A model generated the notes under the pieces. It was given only the letters and a program-made list of their open reading frames with translations, searched no databases and had not been told where the DNA came from. Of a stretch of DNA of 14,629 bases, positions 6,697 to 14,629 are shown one piece after another. A program made the position numbers and the translations under genes. The stretch covers positions 1-14,629 of the forward strand of contig CAMPIF010000052.1 of NCBI GenBank assembly GCA_946886245.1, given 5' to 3'. The DNA comes from Ectopseudomonas composti. Lineage in GTDB: Bacteria; Pseudomonadota; Gammaproteobacteria; Pseudomonadales; Pseudomonadaceae. The stretch's first letter is position 1. Each line of letters begins with the position of its first letter.

Positions 6697-7209
6697 ATGA
6701 TCCAGACAACCAATAGCAGCACGCTCATTCAGACCGATCGTTTCACCCTCAGCGAAAGCGAGCGCTCGGCCATCGAGCACGAGATGCATCACTACGAAGA
6801 CCCGCGCGCCGCCAGCATCGAAGCGCTGAAGATCGTGCAGAAGGCACGCGGCTGGGTGCCGGACGGCGCCGCTGACGCCATTGGCGCGATCCTCGGCATT
6901 CCGGCCAGCGACGTCGAGGGCGTGGCCACCTTCTATAGCCAGATATTCCGCCAGCCCGTTGGTCGCCACATCATCCGCGTGTGCGACAGCATGACCTGCT
7001 ACATCGGCGGCCATGAGTCCGTGATCGCCGAAATGCACAAGCAGCTTGGCATCGGCCTCGGCCAGACCACCAGCGACAACCGCTTCACCCTGCTGCCGGT
7101 GTGCTGCCTGGGCAACTGCGACAAGGCCCCGGCGGTGATGATCGACGACGACACCTTCGGCGACATCCAGCCCGCCGACGTCGCCACATTGCTGGAGGCC
7201 TATCGATGA
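6697..7209 (+). CDS. nuoE: NADH-quinone oxidoreductase subunit E (cluster N1a)
   Basis: NuoE is the 24-kDa, thioredoxin-like peripheral subunit that binds the [2Fe-2S] cluster N1a beside the FMN of NuoF. The product has 170 residues. The four ligands are Cys96 and Cys101 in VCDSMTC, and Cys137 and Cys141 in CCLGNC; Cys136 is the usual extra neighbour. The N-terminal helical part contains [17 protein letters not shown], and [11 protein letters not shown] (74-84) is typical of the family. The start at ATG 6697 follows the nuoCD stop by one base with no strong ribosome binding site, which suggests coupled translation. The last bases overlap the nuoF start as ATGA at 7206-7209. Confidence 0.97.
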   Translation: MIQTTNSSTLIQTDRFTLSESERSAIEHEMHHYEDPRAASIEALKIVQKARGWVPDGAADAIGAILGIPASDVEGVATFYSQIFRQPVGRHIIRVCDSMTCYIGGHESVIAEMHKQLGIGLGQTTSDNRFTLLPVCCLGNCDKAPAVMIDDDTFGDIQPADVATLLEAYR

Positions 7210-8552
7210 AAGCGCTCACCTCCATTGGCCCGGCCAACCGCGTTGCCCGCAGCGAAGAAACCCATCCGCTGACCTGGCGCTTGCGTGATGACGCCCAGCC
7301 GGTGTGGCTGGCCGAATACCAGGCCAAGAACGGCTACGCGGCGGCGCGCAAGGCACTGACCGAGATGGCCCAGGCCGACATCGTGCAGACCGTCAAGGAA
7401 TCCGGCCTCAAGGGCCGTGGCGGCGCGGGCTTCCCCACGGGCGTGAAGTGGGGCCTGATGCCGGCCGACGAATCCATGAACATCCGCTACCTGCTGTGCA
7501 ATGCCGATGAAATGGAGCCCAACACCTGGAAAGACCGCATGCTGATGGAACAGCTGCCGCACCTGCTGGTGGAAGGCATGCTGATCTCGGCGCGTGCGCT
7601 CAAGGCCTATCGCGGCTACATTTTCCTGCGCGGCGAGTACGTCGACGCCGCCGCCAACCTCAACCGCGCCATCGATGAGGCCAAGGCCGCCGGCCTGCTC
7701 GGCAAGAACATCTTCGGCTCAGGCTTCGATTTCGAGCTGTTCGTCCACACCGGCGCCGGTCGCTATATCTGCGGCGAAGAAACCGCACTGATCAACTCGC
7801 TGGAGGGCCGCCGCGCCAACCCGCGCGCCAAGCCGCCCTTCCCCGCCGCCGTCGGCGTGTGGGGCAAGCCGACCTGCGTCAACAACGTCGAGACCCTGTG
7901 CAACGTGCCGGCCATCGTCGGCCAGGGTGTGGACTGGTACAAGGGCCTCGCCCGCCCCGGCAGCGAAGACCACGGCACCAAACTGATGGGCTTCTCCGGC
8001 AAGGTGAAAAACCCCGGTCTGTGGGAACTGCCGTTCGGCATCAGCGCGCGTGAACTGTTCGAGGAGCATGCCGGCGGCATGCGCGACGGCTACCGGCTCA
8101 AATGCTGGCAACCCGGCGGCGCCGGTACCGGTTTTTTGCTGCCTGAGCACCTCGACGCACAGATGTACGCCGGCGGCATCGCCAAGGTCGGCACGCGCAT
8201 GGGCACCGGCCTGGCGCTGGCGGTCGATGACTCGATCAACATGGTGTCACTGCTGCGCAATATGGAAGAGTTCTTCGCTCGCGAGTCCTGCGGCTGGTGC
8301 ACGCCATGCCGCGACGGCCTGCCCTGGAGCGTGAAGATCCTCCGTGCGCTGGAGCGCGGGCAAGGCACCGCCGAAGACATCCGCACCCTGCTCGGCCTGG
8401 TCAACTTCCTCGGTCCGGGCAAGACCTTCTGCGCTCACGCGCCAGGCGCGGTGGAGCCATTGGGCAGTGCCATCAAATATTTCCGTGAAGAGTTCGAGGC
8501 CGGCGTGGCCAAGGTGGCGAGCACGCCCCGCATGCCGGCAAGCGCGAGCTGA
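7206..8552 (+). CDS. nuoF: NADH-quinone oxidoreductase subunit F (FMN, cluster N3)
   Basis: NuoF oxidises NADH: it binds NADH and FMN and passes electrons to the [4Fe-4S] cluster N3. The 448-residue product starts at ATG 7206, with GGAGG (7194-7198) 7 bases upstream; the frame is open further back but only in the shadow of nuoE. The glycine-rich nucleotide-binding motif [10 protein letters not shown] is at 70-79, the acidic motif CNADEMEP at 98-105 and [15 protein letters not shown] at 181-195. N3 ligands are Cys362, Cys365 and Cys368 in [11 protein letters not shown], and Cys409 in TFCAHAPGA. The length equals that remembered for pseudomonad NuoF. It overlaps nuoE by four bases and is followed by a 58-base spacer before nuoG. 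Confidence 0.98.
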   Translation: MKALTSIGPANRVARSEETHPLTWRLRDDAQPVWLAEYQAKNGYAAARKALTEMAQADIVQTVKESGLKGRGGAGFPTGVKWGLMPADESMNIRYLLCNADEMEPNTWKDRMLMEQLPHLLVEGMLISARALKAYRGYIFLRGEYVDAAANLNRAIDEAKAAGLLGKNIFGSGFDFELFVHTGAGRYICGEETALINSLEGRRANPRAKPPFPAAVGVWGKPTCVNNVETLCNVPAIVGQGVDWYKGLARPGSEDHGTKLMGFSGKVKNPGLWELPFGISARELFEEHAGGMRDGYRLKCWQPGGAGTGFLLPEHLDAQMYAGGIAKVGTRMGTGLALAVDDSINMVSLLRNMEEFFARESCGWCTPCRDGLPWSVKILRALERGQGTAEDIRTLLGLVNFLGPGKTFCAHAPGAVEPLGSAIKYFREEFEAGVAKVASTPRMPASAS

Positions 8553-8610
8553 ACAGACGAATTCCCTTAGCCAGCCGCTGTAGCAAGCGGGTAAACGAAG
8601 ACTTGAAGAA

Positions 8611-11334
8611 ATGGCCACTATCCACGTAGACGGCAAAGATTTCGAAGTCGATGGTGCAGACAACCTCCTGCAGGCCTGCCTGTCCCTCGGACTCGATATC
8701 CCCTACTTCTGCTGGCACCCGGCGCTAGGCAGCGTCGGGGCGTGCCGGCAGTGCGCGGTCAAGCAGTACAACGACGAGAACGACACCCGTGGTCGTATCG
8801 TCATGTCCTGCATGACGCCTGCCACCGACAACACCTGGATCAGCATCGACGACGAGGAGTCCAAGGCGTTCCGCGCCAGCGTCGTCGAATGGCTGATGAC
8901 CAACCACCCGCACGACTGCCCGGTGTGCGAGGAAGGCGGTCACTGCCACCTGCAGGACATGACGGTGATGACCGGGCACAACGCCCGCCGCTATCGCTTC
9001 AGCAAGCGCACCCACCAGAACCAGGAACTCGGCCCGTTCATCGGCCACGAGATGAACCGCTGCATCGCCTGCTACCGCTGCGTGCGCTACTACAAGGACT
9101 ACGCTGGCGGCACCGACCTGGGTGTGTTCGGCGCGCATGACAACGTCTACTTCGGCCGTGTCGAGGACGGCACGCTGGAAAGCGAGTTCTCCGGCAACCT
9201 GGTCGAGGTCTGCCCCACCGGCGTGTTCACCGACAAGACCCACTCCGAGCGCTACAACCGCAAGTGGGACATGCAGTTCGCCCCGAGCATCTGCCATGGC
9301 TGCTCCAGCGGTTGCAATATCAGCCCCGGTGAGCGCTACGGCGAGCTGCGTCGCATCGAAAACCGCTTCAACGGTTCGGTGAACCAGTATTTCCTCTGTG
9401 ACCGGGGCCGCTTCGGCTATGGCTACGTCAATCGCGAGGATCGCCCGCGTCAGCCATTGCTGGCCGGCCAGGCCATCGGCATCGATGCCGCGCTGGACAA
9501 GGCCGCCGAGTTGCTCGAGGGCAAGCGCGTGATCGGCATCGGCTCGCCGCGTGCCAGCCTCGAATCCAACTTCGCCCTGCGCGAACTGGTCGGTGCCGAG
9601 AATTTCTATAGTGGCATCGCTGCCGGCGAACTGGCCAACATCGGCCTGATCCGCGACATCCTGCAGAACGGCCCGCTGCCGACGCCGACCCTGCGCGATG
9701 TCGAGCTGCATGACGCCATCTTCGTCCTCGGCGAGGACCTGACCCAGACCGTCGCACGCCTGGCCCTGGCCCTGCGTCAGGCAGTCAAGGGCAAGGCCAC
9801 CGAGATCGCCGCCGGCGCACGCATTCAGGACTGGCACATGGCGGCCGTGCAGAACGTCGCCCAGCACGCCCTGCACCCGCTGTTTATCGCCAGCGTTGCT
9901 GAAACCCGCCTCGACGATATTGCCGAGCAGTGCGTGCATGCTGCGCCGGCCGACCTGGCCCGTATCGGTTTCGCCGTGGCCCACGCCATCGACCCGAGCG
10001 CACCGGCCGTCGACGGCCTGGACGCCGAGGCTCAAGCGCTGGTACAGCGCATTGCCGACGCCCTGCTGGCAGCCCAACGCCCGCTGATCGTCTCCGGCGC
10101 CTCGCTGGGCGACAAAGCGCTGATCGAAGCCGCCGCCAATATCGCCAGCGCGCTGAAGAACCGTGAGAAGAACGGATCGCTGAGCCTGGTGGTGCCGGAA
10201 GCCAACAGCCTGGGCCTGGCACTGCTTCTGGGTGAAGAGCTCGGTGGCAAGTCCGTCGATGCCGCGCTGGATGCCCTGAGCAATGGCCAGGCCGATGCCG
10301 TGATCGTGCTGGAAAACGACCTGTACCGCCGCGCCGATGCCGCCAGGGTCGATGCAGCGCTCAGCGCCGCACAGACGGTGATCGTCGCCGATCACCAGCG
10401 TACCGCTACCAGCGAACGCGCCCATCTGCTGTTGCCAGTGGCCTCCTTCGCCGAAGGCGACGGCACCCTGGTCAGCTTCGAGGGCCGCGCCCAGCGTTTC
10501 TTCCAGGTCTATGAGCCGAGCTACTACGACGGCAATATCCTGATCCGCGAAGGCTGGCGCTGGCTGCATGCGCTGCACAGCACCCTGCAGGGCAAGGCCC
10601 TGGACTGGACGCAACTGGACCAGGTCACCGCAGCCTGCGCCGCCAGCAATCCGCTGTTGGCCGGTATCACGCACGCTGCGCCGAGCGCCTCGTTCCGCAT
10701 CAAGGGCCTCAAGCTCGCGCGCGAGCCACACCGCTACAGCGGCCGCACCGCCATGCGCGCCAACATCAGCGTGCACGAGCCGCGTCAGCCGCAGGATCAG
10801 GACTCGGCCTTCGCCTTCTCCATGGAAGGCTACGCCGGCAGCAAGGAAGACCGTCAGCAGATTCCGTTCGCCTGGTCGCCGGGCTGGAACTCGCCGCAGG
10901 CCTGGAACAAGTTCCAGGATGAAGTCGGTGGCCACCTGCGCGCCGGCGACCCCGGTGTGCGCCTGCTCGAAGCCGCCGGCAACGCCCTGCCCTGGTTCGC
11001 GGTGAATGCTGCGTTCAACCCGGCAGCCGGCACCTGGCAGGTGGCGCCGCTGCACCACCTGTTCGGCAGCGAGGAAAACTCCGCGCGCGCCAAACCTATC
11101 CAGGAGCGCATGCCCGAGCCCTACGTGGCCCTGGCCCGCGATGAAGCTGCACGCCTGGGCGTGAACGACGGCGCGCTGCTGACCCTGCGCGTCAACGGCC
11201 AGGCGCTGCGTCTGCCGCTGCAGGTGCGCGACGACCTGGCCGTTGGCCTGGTCGGCCTGCCGGTTGGCCTGCCGGGTATTGCGGCGACGCTCGCCGGTGC
11301 CAGCGTGACCCTGCTGCAGGAGGCCGCGCAATGA
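8611..11334 (+). CDS. nuoG: NADH-quinone oxidoreductase subunit G (clusters N1b, N4, N5, N7)
   Basis: NuoG is the largest peripheral-arm subunit (907 residues). It carries the electron wire from NuoF towards NuoI. Ligands are all visible. N1b has Cys34, Cys45, Cys48 and Cys67. N5 has His99, Cys103, Cys106 and Cys112. N4 has Cys151, Cys154, Cys157 and Cys201. A fourth set, Cys228, Cys231, Cys235 and Cys263, forms the off-pathway N7 cluster that only some bacterial lineages keep. The remainder is the molybdopterin-oxidoreductase-like domain (about 280-907) without a cofactor motif that I can point to, as expected for NuoG. The ATG at 8611 has only weak purines (gaagaa) immediately before it. 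The gene ends in an ATGA overlap with nuoH. Confidence 0.98.
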   Translation: MATIHVDGKDFEVDGADNLLQACLSLGLDIPYFCWHPALGSVGACRQCAVKQYNDENDTRGRIVMSCMTPATDNTWISIDDEESKAFRASVVEWLMTNHPHDCPVCEEGGHCHLQDMTVMTGHNARRYRFSKRTHQNQELGPFIGHEMNRCIACYRCVRYYKDYAGGTDLGVFGAHDNVYFGRVEDGTLESEFSGNLVEVCPTGVFTDKTHSERYNRKWDMQFAPSICHGCSSGCNISPGERYGELRRIENRFNGSVNQYFLCDRGRFGYGYVNREDRPRQPLLAGQAIGIDAALDKAAELLEGKRVIGIGSPRASLESNFALRELVGAENFYSGIAAGELANIGLIRDILQNGPLPTPTLRDVELHDAIFVLGEDLTQTVARLALALRQAVKGKATEIAAGARIQDWHMAAVQNVAQHALHPLFIASVAETRLDDIAEQCVHAAPADLARIGFAVAHAIDPSAPAVDGLDAEAQALVQRIADALLAAQRPLIVSGASLGDKALIEAAANIASALKNREKNGSLSLVVPEANSLGLALLLGEELGGKSVDAALDALSNGQADAVIVLENDLYRRADAARVDAALSAAQTVIVADHQRTATSERAHLLLPVASFAEGDGTLVSFEGRAQRFFQVYEPSYYDGNILIREGWRWLHALHSTLQGKALDWTQLDQVTAACAASNPLLAGITHAAPSASFRIKGLKLAREPHRYSGRTAMRANISVHEPRQPQDQDSAFAFSMEGYAGSKEDRQQIPFAWSPGWNSPQAWNKFQDEVGGHLRAGDPGVRLLEAAGNALPWFAVNAAFNPAAGTWQVAPLHHLFGSEENSARAKPIQERMPEPYVALARDEAARLGVNDGALLTLRVNGQALRLPLQVRDDLAVGLVGLPVGLPGIAATLAGASVTLLQEAAQ

Positions 11335-12323
11335 GCTGGCTGACGCCCGAACTGATCGAGATCGTCGTCGCGGTACTCAAGGCCATCGTCATCCTGCTGG
11401 TGGTGGTGGTCTGCGGCGCGCTGCTGAGCTTCGTCGAGCGGCGCCTGCTGGGTTGGTGGCAGGATCGCTACGGCCCCAACCGCGTAGGGCCGTTCGGCAT
11501 GTTCCAGATCGCCGCCGACATGATCAAGATGTTCTTCAAGGAGGACTGGACGCCGCCGTTCGCCGACAGGTTCATCTTCATCCTGGCGCCGATGATCGCC
11601 TTCTCTGCGATGCTGATGGCCTTCGCCATCATCCCGATCACCCCAACCTGGGGCGTGGCGGACCTGAACATCGGCATCCTGTTCTTCTTCGCCATGGCTG
11701 GCCTGTCGGTCTACGCAGTGCTGTTCGCCGGCTGGTCGAGCAACAACAAGTTCGCCCTGCTCGGCGCTCTGAGGGCTTCGGCGCAGACGGTGTCCTACGA
11801 GGTGTTCCTGGCCCTGGCGCTGATGGGCGTGGTGGCGCAGGTCGGCTCGTTCAACATGCGCGACATCGTCGATTACCAGGCGCAGAACCTGTGGTTCATC
11901 ATTCCGCAGTTCTTCGGCTTCTGTACCTTCTTCATCGCTGCCGTCGCCGTGACCCACCGTCACCCGTTCGACCAGCCGGAAGCCGAGCAGGAGCTGGCCG
12001 ATGGTTACCACATCGAATACGCCGGGATGAAATGGGGCATGTTCTTCGTTGGCGAATACGTCGCCATCGTCACTGTGTCCGCGCTGCTGGTGACCCTGTT
12101 CTTCGGTGGCTGGCATGGCCCGTTCGGCATCCTGCCGCAGATTCCGTTCTTCTGGTTCGCGCTGAAAACGGCCTTCTTCATCATGCTCTTCATCCTGCTG
12201 CGCGCGTCGATCCCACGCCCGCGCTATGACCAGGTCATGGCCTTCAGCTGGAAGTTCTGCCTGCCGCTGACCCTGATCAACCTGCTGGTGACCGGTGCCG
12301 TCGTGCTGGCCACGGCCCAGTAA
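11331..12323 (+). CDS. nuoH: NADH-quinone oxidoreductase subunit H
   Basis: NuoH is the membrane subunit that joins the peripheral and membrane arms and forms much of the quinone-access chamber. The 330-residue product is highly hydrophobic, with about eight membrane helices. The cytoplasmic loops carry the family motifs [25 protein letters not shown] sequence (36-56), SYEVFLAL with Glu157, and [17 protein letters not shown] (211-227) with the conserved acidic cluster, then RPRYDQ (296-301). The start ATG 11331 overlaps the nuoG stop, and AGGAGG (11318-11323) is 7 bases upstream, the best ribosome binding site in the operon. nuoI follows after a 10-base gap. Confidence 0.98.
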   Translation: MSWLTPELIEIVVAVLKAIVILLVVVVCGALLSFVERRLLGWWQDRYGPNRVGPFGMFQIAADMIKMFFKEDWTPPFADRFIFILAPMIAFSAMLMAFAIIPITPTWGVADLNIGILFFFAMAGLSVYAVLFAGWSSNNKFALLGALRASAQTVSYEVFLALALMGVVAQVGSFNMRDIVDYQAQNLWFIIPQFFGFCTFFIAAVAVTHRHPFDQPEAEQELADGYHIEYAGMKWGMFFVGEYVAIVTVSALLVTLFFGGWHGPFGILPQIPFFWFALKTAFFIMLFILLRASIPRPRYDQVMAFSWKFCLPLTLINLLVTGAVVLATAQ

Positions 12324-12333
12324 GGAGAAAGCA

Positions 12334-12882
12334 ATGTTCAAATACATCTGGGACATCCTGGTTGGCACCGCCACCCAACTGCGCAGCCTGGCCATGGTCT
12401 TCAGCCATGGCTTTCGCAAGCGCGACACCCTGCAATACCCGGAAGAGCAGGTCTACCTGCCACCGCGCTACCGTGGCCGCATCGTCCTGACCCGCGACCC
12501 TGACGGCGAGGAACGCTGCGTGGCCTGCAACCTGTGCGCCGTGGCCTGCCCGGTGGGCTGCATCTCGCTGCAGAAGGCCGAGACCGACGACGGTCGCTGG
12601 TATCCGGAGTTCTTCCGCATCAACTTCTCGCGCTGCATCTTCTGCGGCCTGTGCGAGGAAGCCTGCCCGACCACCGCGATCCAGCTCACCCCCGATTTCG
12701 AGATGGGCGAATTCAAGCGCCAGGATCTGGTGTACGAGAAGGAAGACCTGCTGATCAGCGGCCCCGGCAAGAACCCGGACTACAACTTCTACCGCGTGGC
12801 CGGTATGGCCATCGCCGGCAAGCCCAAGGGCGCCGCGCAGAACGAGGCCGAGCCGATCAACGTGAAGAGTCTGTTGCCATGA
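12334..12882 (+). CDS. nuoI: NADH-quinone oxidoreductase subunit I (clusters N6a, N6b)
   Basis: NuoI is the 8Fe ferredoxin-like subunit that carries clusters N6a and N6b and hands electrons to N2 on NuoB. The product has 182 residues. The first motif is Cys62, Cys65, Cys68, Cys72-Pro and the second is Cys101, Cys104, Cys107, Cys111-Pro, each the standard CxxCxxCxxxCP pattern; Cys76 is additional. The N-terminal amphipathic helices (about 1-30) attach it to the membrane surface. ATG 12334 is chosen because AAGGAG (12322-12327) lies 6 bases upstream; an in-frame ATG at 12295 is inside nuoH and has no such site. A 67-base, C-rich spacer separates it from nuoJ. Confidence 0.97.
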   Translation: MFKYIWDILVGTATQLRSLAMVFSHGFRKRDTLQYPEEQVYLPPRYRGRIVLTRDPDGEERCVACNLCAVACPVGCISLQKAETDDGRWYPEFFRINFSRCIFCGLCEEACPTTAIQLTPDFEMGEFKRQDLVYEKEDLLISGPGKNPDYNFYRVAGMAIAGKPKGAAQNEAEPINVKSLLP

Positions 12883-12888
12883 CTCGTT

Positions 12889-12934
12889 CTTACCCTCTCC
12901 CCCAGCCCCTTTCCCGCAAGCGGAAGATGGGCGC
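12889..12934. repeat. Degenerate REP-like C-rich element between nuoI and nuoJ
   Basis: The spacer reads ctctcccccagcccc, then tttcccgcaagcgg, then aagatggg. This resembles a dispersed palindromic repeat type I recall from Pseudomonas and Xanthomonas genomes, in which a ctctcccgc arm pairs with gcgggagag around caag. Here the left arm is nearly intact and the right arm is altered, so only the central ccgc/gcgg pairing and a few flanking pairs remain. The match to a named repeat family is from memory and not verified. Confidence 0.45.
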
Positions 12935-12949
12935 CATGAGGAGCTTCTG

Positions 12950-13459
12950 ATGGAATTTGCGTTCTACTTCGCCGCCGGTGTGGCGGTGGCAGCAACGGTC
13001 GGGGTGGTTACCAACACCAACTCGGTGCATGCCTTGCTTTACCTCATCGTCTCGCTGCTGGCGGTGTCGATGGTGTTCTTCGCCCTCGGTGCACCCTTTG
13101 CCGGCGCGCTGGAAATCATCGTCTACGCCGGGGCCATCATGGTGCTGTTCGTCTTCGTGGTGATGATGCTCAACCTCGGCCCGGCAGCCGCCGAGCAGGA
13201 GCGCACGTGGCTGACGCCCGGCATCTGGGTCGGCCCGGCGATTCTCAGCGCCCTGCTGCTTGGCCAGTTGCTCTATGTGCTGCTCAACCACGTCAGCGAC
13301 GCCCACATCGGCCACACCACGGTCGAAGCCAAGGCCGTCGGCATCAGTCTGTTCGGCCCTTACCTGCTGGCCGTGGAGCTGGCCTCCATGCTCCTGCTCG
13401 CAGCCCTGGTTGCCGCCTACCACCTGGGCCGCCATGACGCCAAGGAGCCAACCATATGA
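12950..13459 (+). CDS. nuoJ: NADH-quinone oxidoreductase subunit J
   Basis: NuoJ is a membrane subunit at the junction with NuoA, NuoK and NuoH, whose third helix moves during catalysis. The 169-residue product has about five membrane helices. The diagnostic third helix is at about 54-74, with Glu55 and Tyr59 in [20 protein letters not shown]. The start ATG 12950 has GAGGAG (12938-12943) 6 bases upstream, placed just after the C-rich spacer element. The C-terminal part beyond about residue 115 is variable, as usual. The stop overlaps the nuoK start as ATGA. Confidence 0.97.
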   Translation: MEFAFYFAAGVAVAATVGVVTNTNSVHALLYLIVSLLAVSMVFFALGAPFAGALEIIVYAGAIMVLFVFVVMMLNLGPAAAEQERTWLTPGIWVGPAILSALLLGQLLYVLLNHVSDAHIGHTTVEAKAVGISLFGPYLLAVELASMLLLAALVAAYHLGRHDAKEPTI

Positions 13460-13764
13460 CCGGCATCCCTCTGGAACACGGCCTGGCCCTGGCCGGCGTG
13501 CTGTTCTGCATCGGCCTGGTCGGTCTGATGGTGCGACGCAACATCCTGTTCATCCTGATGAGCCTGGAAGTGATGATGAACGCCGCTGCGCTTGCCTTCG
13601 TCGTCGCCGGTGCCCGCTGGGGCGCGGCTGACGGTCAGGTGATGTTCATTCTGGTGATCACCCTGGCAGCCGCCGAGGCCAGCATCGGCCTGGCGATCCT
13701 GCTGCAGCTGTATCGCCGCTTCAACACTCTGGATATCGACGCTGCCAGCGAGATGCGCGGATGA
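13456..13764 (+). CDS. nuoK: NADH-quinone oxidoreductase subunit K
   Basis: NuoK is a three-helix membrane subunit (MrpC-like) on the central proton axis of complex I. The 102-residue product carries the two functionally important membrane glutamates, Glu38 in MSLEVMMNA and Glu74 in [10 protein letters not shown], equivalent to Glu36 and Glu72 of the Escherichia coli protein. AAGGAG (13442-13447) is 8 bases before ATG 13456. It overlaps both neighbours by four bases (ATGA at each end), so nuoJ, nuoK and nuoL are probably translated in a coupled way. Confidence 0.98.
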   Translation: MTGIPLEHGLALAGVLFCIGLVGLMVRRNILFILMSLEVMMNAAALAFVVAGARWGAADGQVMFILVITLAAAEASIGLAILLQLYRRFNTLDIDAASEMRG

Positions 13765-14629
13765 ATCTTCTAGCCCTGACTTTGTTCTTCCCGCTGCTCG
13801 GCTGGTTGCTGCTGGCCTTCTCGCGCGGACGTTTCGCGGAAAACACCAGTGCGCTGATCGGTGTCGGCTCCATCGGCCTGGCGGCCGCCAGCGCTGCCTG
13901 GGTCATCGCCGCGTTCCTCGGCAATCCGCCGGCCGGCGGCGCCTACAGCCTGACCCTGTGGCAGTGGATGAGCGTCGAAGGCCTGGCGCCGAGCTTCACC
14001 CTGCACCTGGACGGCCTGTCCGCGACCATGCTTGGCGTGGTCACCGGCGTGGGTTTCCTGATCCACCTGTTCGCCAGCTGGTACATGCGCGGCGAGGAAG
14101 GCTATTCGCGCTTCTTCGCCTACACCAACCTGTTCATCTTCAGCATGTTGCTGCTGGTACTGGGCGACAACCTGCTGGTGCTGTTCTTCGGCTGGGAAGG
14201 CGTGGGCCTGTGCTCGTACCTGCTGATCGGTTTCTATTACAAGCACGTGCCCAACGGTAACGCGGCGCTCAAGGCGTTCATCGTCACCCGTATCGGCGAC
14301 GTGTTCCTGATGATTGGCCTGTTCCTGCTGTTCCTCAACCTCGGCACCCTGAACATTCAGGAGCTGATGGTACTGGCACCGCAGAAATACGTGGCCGGCG
14401 ACACCTGGCTGTGGCTCGCCACGCTGATGCTGCTGGGCGGCGCGGTGGGTAAGTCCGCCCAGTTGCCGCTGCAGACCTGGCTGGCCGACGCCATGGCCGG
14501 CCCGACCCCGGTATCGGCGCTGATCCACGCGGCGACCATGGTCACCGCCGGCGTCTATCTGATCGCCCGTACCCACGGCCTGCTGCGCTTCGCCCTGCCG
14601 CTGTTCCCCAACGCTTCGGCGGAGTTCGC
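13761..14629 (+). CDS. nuoL: NADH-quinone oxidoreductase subunit L, N-terminal part
   Basis: NuoL is the distal antiporter-like proton-pumping subunit. The frame opens at ATG 13761, overlapping the nuoK stop, and stays open to the window edge (289 complete codons of an expected 610 or so). The protein begins [15 protein letters not shown] and is strongly hydrophobic. Residues known to matter for pumping are present: Glu146 in [11 protein letters not shown], Asp180 in RIGDVFL, Lys231 in [13 protein letters not shown] and His256 in SALIHAATM, each two positions above the Escherichia coli numbering. The proton_antipo_N and start of the antiporter domain are visible. The C-terminal helices, including the long lateral helix, lie outside the window. 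nuoM and nuoN are expected to follow. Confidence 0.97.
   Translation, partial: MNLLALTLFFPLLGWLLLAFSRGRFAENTSALIGVGSIGLAAASAAWVIAAFLGNPPAGGAYSLTLWQWMSVEGLAPSFTLHLDGLSATMLGVVTGVGFLIHLFASWYMRGEEGYSRFFAYTNLFIFSMLLLVLGDNLLVLFFGWEGVGLCSYLLIGFYYKHVPNGNAALKAFIVTRIGDVFLMIGLFLLFLNLGTLNIQELMVLAPQKYVAGDTWLWLATLMLLGGAVGKSAQLPLQTWLADAMAGPTPVSALIHAATMVTAGVYLIARTHGLLRFALPLFPNASAEF

Noticed and set aside
4887..6728. 613-codon open frame on the minus strand opposite nuoCD
   Set aside because: It is an antisense shadow produced by GC-rich third positions in nuoCD. The product is a low-diversity His/Asp/Val/Gly-rich string with no recognisable domain, and nuoCD is certain.
7101..7205. Upstream extension of nuoF
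   Set aside because: The frame is open there only in the shadow of nuoE. The ATG at 7206 has a strong ribosome binding site and gives the usual NuoF length.
8725..11331. 868-codon open frame on the minus strand opposite nuoG
   Set aside because: Same cause: third-position GC bias in nuoG keeps the opposite frame open. There is no ribosome binding site or family resemblance.
11121..12428. 435-codon minus-strand frame spanning the nuoG end, nuoH and nuoI start
   Set aside because: It crosses three real gene boundaries on the other strand and has the His/Asp/Glu/Gln-rich composition typical of an antisense frame.
13770..14576. 268-codon minus-strand frame opposite nuoL
   Set aside because: Antisense shadow of the membrane protein gene, rich in Gln, His and Glu because hydrophobic codons are read in reverse. 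nuoL is confirmed by its catalytic residues.
1..14629. CRISPR arrays, insertion sequences, tRNA/rRNA genes, attachment sites
   Set aside because: No regularly spaced repeats, transposase genes or recognisable structural RNA genes were seen on either strand. The window is mostly core respiratory genes.

Overview
The window is ordinary GC-rich chromosomal DNA from a gammaproteobacterium, most likely Pseudomonas in the broad sense. The basis is the respiratory complex I (NDH-1) operon: the order is nuoA-B-CD-E-F-G-H-I-J-K-L, nuoC and nuoD are fused into one gene, and the proteins read very much like remembered pseudomonad Nuo sequences. No search was run, so the species is not fixed. A mendocina/oleovorans/stutzeri-type pseudomonad is a guess.

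Left part (1-3167): three genes unrelated to complex I. The first is the C-terminal 313 residues of a PhoX-family (DUF839) phosphatase, cut by the window edge and followed by a perfect 15-bp hairpin. Next is a small unrecognised protein (218 aa) with one N-terminal membrane segment, a proline-rich linker and a long charged helical region. Convergent with it, and separated by a shared GC-rich hairpin, is a secreted pectinacetylesterase/Notum-family serine hydrolase with a clear Sec signal peptide. The pairing of a membrane-anchored helical protein with a secreted alpha/beta-hydrolase-like enzyme resembles the lipase/foldase (Lif) arrangement. That is the most speculative and most interesting idea here.

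Middle (3168-3748): a 581-bp, comparatively AT-rich intergenic region between the divergent hydrolase gene and nuoA. It has no convincing gene but holds several inverted repeats. One is a 21-bp palindrome that looks like an intrinsic terminator on the minus strand. A 9-bp long-range stem encloses a small palindrome. An AT-rich 8-bp inverted repeat overlaps a candidate nuo promoter, and a GC-rich hairpin lies in the predicted nuo leader.

Right part (3749-14629): the nuo operon, all on the plus strand. NuoE, F and G form the NADH-oxidising arm (FMN and clusters N1a, N3, N1b, N5, N4, plus the extra N7). NuoB, CD and I form the connecting arm (N6a, N6b, N2 and the quinone site). NuoA, H, J, K and L are membrane proton-pumping subunits. 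All cluster and proton-path residues I looked for are present. Several junctions are start-stop overlaps (E/F, G/H, J/K, K/L), which suggests translational coupling. The exceptions are three short spacers (B/CD, F/G, I/J), two of which hold hairpin or REP-like sequence. nuoL runs off the right edge after 289 codons; nuoM and nuoN would be expected beyond it. I see no mobile element, CRISPR array, tRNA or rRNA, and no convincing new defence or biosynthetic system.
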